64,000 nt of DNA from Helicobacter enhydrae (GTDB lineage Bacteria; Campylobacterota; Campylobacteria; Campylobacterales; Helicobacteraceae), in contig NZ_CP016503.1 of NCBI RefSeq assembly GCF_001693335.1, forward strand, positions 496,001-560,000, given 5' to 3'. The notes under the pieces are model-generated. The model was given only the letters and a program-made list of their open reading frames with translations, had not been told where the DNA came from and made no database searches. Each line of letters starts with the position of its first letter. Positions within the stretch are counted from its first letter, which is position 1. Positions 56,743 through 64,000 of the stretch are shown here, piece by piece. Both the position numbers and the translations under genes were made by a program.

Positions 56743-57179
56743 TCCCCCAATCAACTAAAAGACTAGATTGTTGCCCCTCCTCTAGTCGCACCCTCCCAAA
56801 GCCATATTTTCTAGCAAGATAAATTGCACAAAGCTTTTTGATCCTCACAAAAGTTTCTGTATCTCAACACACCAACCTATCTTATAAAAATCTTATGCTT
56901 TTGCCCTAAGATTGACAACAAATAGACTTCTCTCATCCAAAAATCACTTTGTGATACTCAAACTTAGCTTGAGTTTTCAAAATCAGGTTTAGCCCCCCCA
57001 CAAACCAACTTCAACAAAAAATCCAATCCCACAAAAATAACCGACAAGCATTGTCTTGCTTCAAAGGGATTAGCGGTATGATTACCTACCTCTAATCTTA
57101 GGTTTAAATGCCCCCATAAGAATTTCAATCAACAATGGCAACGCATTGTTTTGCCCTACAATCCTCCTGCTTAAGAAAC
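56743..57179. other. Non-coding gap after bcp
   Basis: No supported gene. Two hairpins are visible: GACTAGA/TCTAGTC (56761-56787, 13-nt loop), 18 nt after the bcp stop, and ACTCAA/TTGAGT (56956-56974) followed by TTTT, which could terminate the nadE-bcp transcript. A run of seven C lies near 56993. The last part may contain decayed coding DNA downstream of the small minus-strand ORF at 57180. Confidence 0.45.
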
Positions 57180-57365
57180 TCATGGCTCAACACCCCGGCT
57201 TCTACAGATTGTTTTGCAAGCTCTAGCATTTGAGGTATCATCGGAATCAAAAACACATTCCACACTTTCCCCCGAGCACATTGCACCAATCACGATATGA
57301 GAAAGTATCCCGCCTACATACATAATATTTGCAATCTCACCCAAAAACGCAACAACTTTGTTCAA
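57180..57365 (-). pseudogene. Small membrane ORF, possibly 3'-frameshifted gene
   Basis: Starts at TTG 57365 with AAGGAGAG at good spacing; the first 30 residues (NKVVAFLGEIANIMYVGGIL, SHIVIGAM) form a convincing membrane helix. After a G5 run (minus strand, near 57270) the annotated frame becomes Cys/Ser-rich. One frame over reads KVWNVFLIPMIPQMLELAKQ and then SVEAGVLSHEFLKQE, which looks more protein-like. The gene may have shifted by one base at the G run. It could instead be a genuine 61-residue protein. Family not recognised. Confidence 0.4.
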
Positions 57366-58321
57366 CTTCTCTCCTTCAGTATGAATTAGAAGGCATTATA
57401 ACATTTTTACAATACTTGCCCCAAACCCACCCAATCCACCTAAATTCCGCAAAATCACACCAAACCCAGAGCATTGACAAGCAACTTATGAAGTAGCGAG
57501 GTTTGATATTTGATTAGGGGTTTTCAAGAGCTTGAAAAAAGGCTCCAAAGAGGCAAAACTTTTCAAAAAGATTCTAAAATCCAAAAAATCAAAACTCAAA
57601 ACATCAAAGAGGGCAAAATCAGCAAAGAGCGTAGCCTCTCAAACCAATCTCAAGCAAAGAATCCAAACGCAAAAAATGACTAGCAAATGATGTGTTTTGC
57701 AAAATGAGCCTTGAAAATGAGAATATTGAATCTGCTTGGGGAATCTAGAAGCTTTTGAGCGATTCTAGAATCTCTTAGATTCTCTTTTGTGAGGCTTGGC
57801 TTGAGGAACTCTACTCTTTAGCAATTTTTGAATCTTTGGGGGGGTTCTCTTTGAGGTTGCTTTGGCAAAAGCACACTTTTTGGAGTTCTAGGGTTTAGTC
57901 ACTCAATCTTGATTGATTGAAGTGTGGTTTTGGGTGATTTGAGAATCTATGAGAGGGAGTTCTTGAAGGTTTTGGAATTTGTTTGACAAGCACGGATTCG
58001 GGGTGTTTGGTTTGATTGGAGCAAGTTTGCAAATCCTCTATTTGGGATTTCTTTAATTAATTCCTACTTTTACAAAAGCACACTTTTTGAGTTTGCAAAC
58101 TTGATTTGAATCTTGTTTTAAATTAGCTTGATTATTTTCTTGGGGGAGTTGAGGGGGGGCTATATTCTTTGGCAATTCTAGAATCTTTCTGATTCTATCT
58201 TTTTGGTGTTTGCTTTGAAAAAACACATTTCCCAATTTTTCAAGCTTGGCTTGGATTCTCTTTTCAAGTTGCTTTGCATAAACCACCCTTTATACAATTC
58301 TAGAATCCCCTAGGATCTCTC

Positions 58322-58372
58322 TTAAGGGGGGCAAGGGGAACTTATAGCAAGCGTTCCCCTTATCCCCCTTAA
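58322..58372. repeat. Long G/C-rich hairpin, copy 1
   Basis: Arms 58322-58341 and 58353-58372 pair over 20 positions with one mismatch and one G-T wobble; the loop is 11 nt. The arm contains AAGGGGG and AAGGGGAAC. The second hairpin at 58632-58682 has a closely related arm. Confidence 0.85.
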
Positions 58373-58631
58373 CAACCCCCATAACCCCAGCATTGCATTA
58401 GCAAGGCTCGTTCAAGATTACATTGACTTGGAATCTTTTTGGGTCCTACAAGGTTGGTTTAGGAGGCGGTTTTCATTGCCTTTATAGCTTAGTGAGGGTT
58501 TTTGTATTTTTTAGGGTTTTTTGAGAGTTTGCAAAGAGATTCTAAAAAACAAACTTGAAACACCAAGGAATCAAAACAAAGTCAAGTTAATGTGGGTAAC
58601 ACACAAAAAGCGGGCAGGGGTTTGGGGGATT

Positions 58632-58682
58632 TTAAGGGGGATAAGGGGGGTGCCTCGCAATAAACCCCCTTGTCCCCCTTAA
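58632..58682. repeat. Long G/C-rich hairpin, copy 2
   Basis: Arms 58632-58649 and 58665-58682 pair over 18 positions with one T-G wobble, around a 15-nt loop. The arm reads TTAAGGGGGATAAGGGGG, nearly the same as copy 1 about 300 nt away. Confidence 0.85.
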
Positions 58683-59449
58683 GAGAGAAAGCACTTTAAG
58701 ATTCAATTATTAGAAAGCGTGCTTGTGCAAAAGTAATCTCGAGCAAGATTTCATCAAATTTGAAAAACCAAGAATCCGTGCTTCATTCAAACTAAGATTC
58801 AACAACAAAAAATCACCAAAAGAGCATAGCCCCTCAAGCCAACTTGCAAAGAAAGCCTCAAAGATTCCAGAATCCCCCAAAAGTATGTTTCTGCAAAACT
58901 AACCCAAAAAGAAAGCTTTAAGCCAACTTTGAATCACTCCAAAGTCGTGTTTCATTCAAGCCAACCCCAAAAAAGAAACCAAGAGATTCTAGAATTAGCA
59001 AACAAGCGTTATTCTACGAAAGCATATTTTGATATTTCAAACTTGGTTTGTTCTTTCTTTTGAAGTTGGTTTGGACAAAAGGGTGATTTTGTGTGTTTCT
59101 AAAATCTCTCAGTTTCTCTTTTTTGGGATTACTTTGGCAAAAACCACGCTTCTTGGCTTTTTATGTTTGACTAAAACTCCCAAATCCGTGCTTCACTCAA
59201 ACCAAGATTCAACAACCAAAGAATCCCCTCAAGAGTATAGAGCCTCTCAAGCCAATTTCAAAAGGAAACCCTTAGAGATTCTAGAATCCCCCAAAGAGTA
59301 TAGCCTCCTCCCATTCAACTTTTCCAACCATCTTGAGCCTAAAGTTTTCAAACCATTAAGCCATAACAAGACACAGAAATAAGAATTCATAAAAACAATC
59401 AACATAAAAGCAAAAAGATTAAAAAAGAAAGAATTGAAGTAAATCCCAA

Positions 59450-59564
59450 CCCTGCATCGACCTACATTCCCACACTTGAAAAGTGCAGTATCATCAGCGA
59501 TGAGGAGCTTAACTTCCAGGTTCGGAATGGAGCTGGGTGTGACCTCCTCTCTATAGACACAGGG
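59450..59564 (-). rRNA. rrf: 5S ribosomal RNA
   Basis: About 115 nt. Terminal helix CCCTG (59560-59564) pairs with CAGGG (59450-59454). The conserved core CCATTCCGAACCTGGAAGTTAAG and GATGATACTGC are present on the minus strand. It lies about 160 nt after the 23S gene and is followed on that strand by a T-rich tract. Ends are set by pairing and may be off by a few bases. Confidence 0.93.
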
Positions 59565-59724
59565 AAAAGGGAATAGAAGATAAAAGCTTATCCTCTATTC
59601 CCTTTTCTAAGGGGATTATAACACATTGTTTCAAGCCTTGAAGCCAAAAGCTTCTTTGTAATAAGTCTATACACTCAATAAGGCAGTGATGCTCAAACAT
59701 TACAAGAGCTTATCTAAATAAATA

Positions 59725-62600
<2,876 letters not shown>

Positions 62601-62806
62601 TTATTGCTTTTAAAGTATTGATAAAACTGCTTGTAATGAATGATTCTAAGTCATCACTGCCTTATTGAATGTATTGCTACACTCTTTTAAAGCAGAGTTA
62701 TTGTAGTCTTATTACTATAGGCTATTAACAATGATAAATCAAATAACGCTTAGACAAAAGTCTAATCTAAACCTTTGATAAAGACTTAGATTAGACTTTG
62801 AAATCT

Positions 62807-62882
62807 TGGTGGAGAATAGCGGGATCGAACCGCTGACCTCCTGCGTGCAAAGCAGGCGCTCTCCCAGCTGAGCTAATTCCCC
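62807..62882 (-). tRNA. tRNA-Ala (TGC anticodon)
   Basis: 76 nt including encoded CCA. Acceptor GGGGAAT pairs with ATTCTCC (with G-T), anticodon loop CTTTGCACG, T-arm GGTTCGATCC. It lies between tRNA-Ile and 23S on the minus strand. Confidence 0.97.
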
Positions 62883-62885
62883 TTA

Positions 62886-62962
<77 letters not shown>

Positions 62963-63052
62963 CAATGCACCAAAGATAAATAATCTCTGAAAACTAAGCA
63001 AAAGAAGTCAAGTTGAAGCAAAGCAAATGAATGCTTGCTTATCTCTCTTGAA

Positions 63053-64000
<948 letters not shown>

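Larger units (their letters stand above)
57370..59445. repeat. Long gene-free tract of dispersed degenerate repeats
   Basis: About 2.1 kb with no supported gene. Short phrases recur many times in both orientations: GATTCTAGAATC with CCC following (57760, 58290, 58865, 59278), AAAAGCACACTTTTTG (57870, 58075), AAAGAGTATAGCC / AAGAGCATAGCCCCTCAAGCCAA (58820, 59235, 59298), and CGTGCTTCATTCAAAC-type segments (58770, 58950, 59190). The copies are imperfect, 50-100 nt long as a composite unit, and lack an open frame. It contains the two hairpins listed separately. Probably expanded intergenic repeats or long-decayed coding DNA next to the rRNA operon. Confidence 0.6.

Noticed and set aside
58053-58286. 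77-codon open frame in the repeat tract
   Set aside because: Made of the same degenerate repeat phrases that occur elsewhere without frames; no ribosome binding site or conserved feature seen.
59029-59382. 117-codon open frame in the repeat tract
   Set aside because: Runs through repeat phrases present in both orientations; composition is repeat-driven and not protein-like.
57370-59445. CRISPR array
   Set aside because: Repeats are imperfect, irregularly spaced and in both orientations; no uniform repeat-spacer pattern and no cas genes in the window.

Overview
The window is a chromosomal segment of a Helicobacter-type member of the Campylobacterota. Gene content and order show this: hemB-arsS-arsR in the H. 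pylori order, an FlgR-type NtrC regulator, a di-haem cytochrome c1 in a petABC operon, a comFC gene, glutamyl-tRNA amidotransferase subunit A, and an H. pylori-like TolC/HlyD/ABC-2 efflux cluster. It is probably not H. pylori: the rRNA operon is complete and linked (16S-tRNAIle-tRNAAla-23S-5S), and a SorAB-like sulfite oxidase and an OPT peptide transporter are present. Species cannot be fixed from the sequence alone.

Layout. 1-16.2 kb is mostly minus-strand housekeeping: hemL, a LolD-like ATPase, tsf-rpsB, a paired SMR exporter, dgkA, an isolated napD, thrS-infC-rpmI-rplT, glmM-lspA, and gyrA-(secreted protein)-flgR. rpsT-prfA lies on the plus strand. 16.4-21.5 kb is a plus-strand export operon (rhodanese-like, TolC-like, HlyD-like, two ABC-2 permeases, no ATPase). 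21.5-35.9 kb holds comFC-guaB-gatA, sorAB, an OPT transporter, rsmE, ackA with a short pta-type gene, hemB-arsS-arsR and two small Campylobacterota proteins.

36.0-49.6 kb is the accessory region. A type III restriction-modification locus (res then mod) has been split by an 8.8-kb composite transposon (40391-49218). Its outer ends are inverted, identical IS1595-type sequences, and the whole unit is flanked by a perfect 8-bp target duplication, TTGTAATA. The cargo is (i) a nuclease/methylase-N-terminus-like fragment, (ii) a PIN-like/membrane gene broken by an in-frame TAA and its ATGA-coupled partner, (iii) a frameshifted IS1595-type remnant, and (iv) a fused nuclease-methylase plus specificity subunit (BcgI-like). 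The resident type III system looks dead in several ways. The Mod catalytic motif DPPY reads VPPY. The res N-terminus carries two further frameshifts in short repeats, and the transposon interrupts res.

49.8-56.7 kb returns to core genes: yebC, petABC, nadE, a DegT-type aminotransferase, lpxK and bcp. 56.75-59.45 kb is almost gene-free and contains dispersed degenerate repeats in both orientations and two long, related G/C-rich hairpins. 59.45-64.0 kb is the minus-strand rRNA operon; 16S is cut by the window edge.

Starts were chosen from Shine-Dalgarno spacing and family N-termini. No database search was run, so family names rest on motif recognition and statements about identity between homologues are not made.
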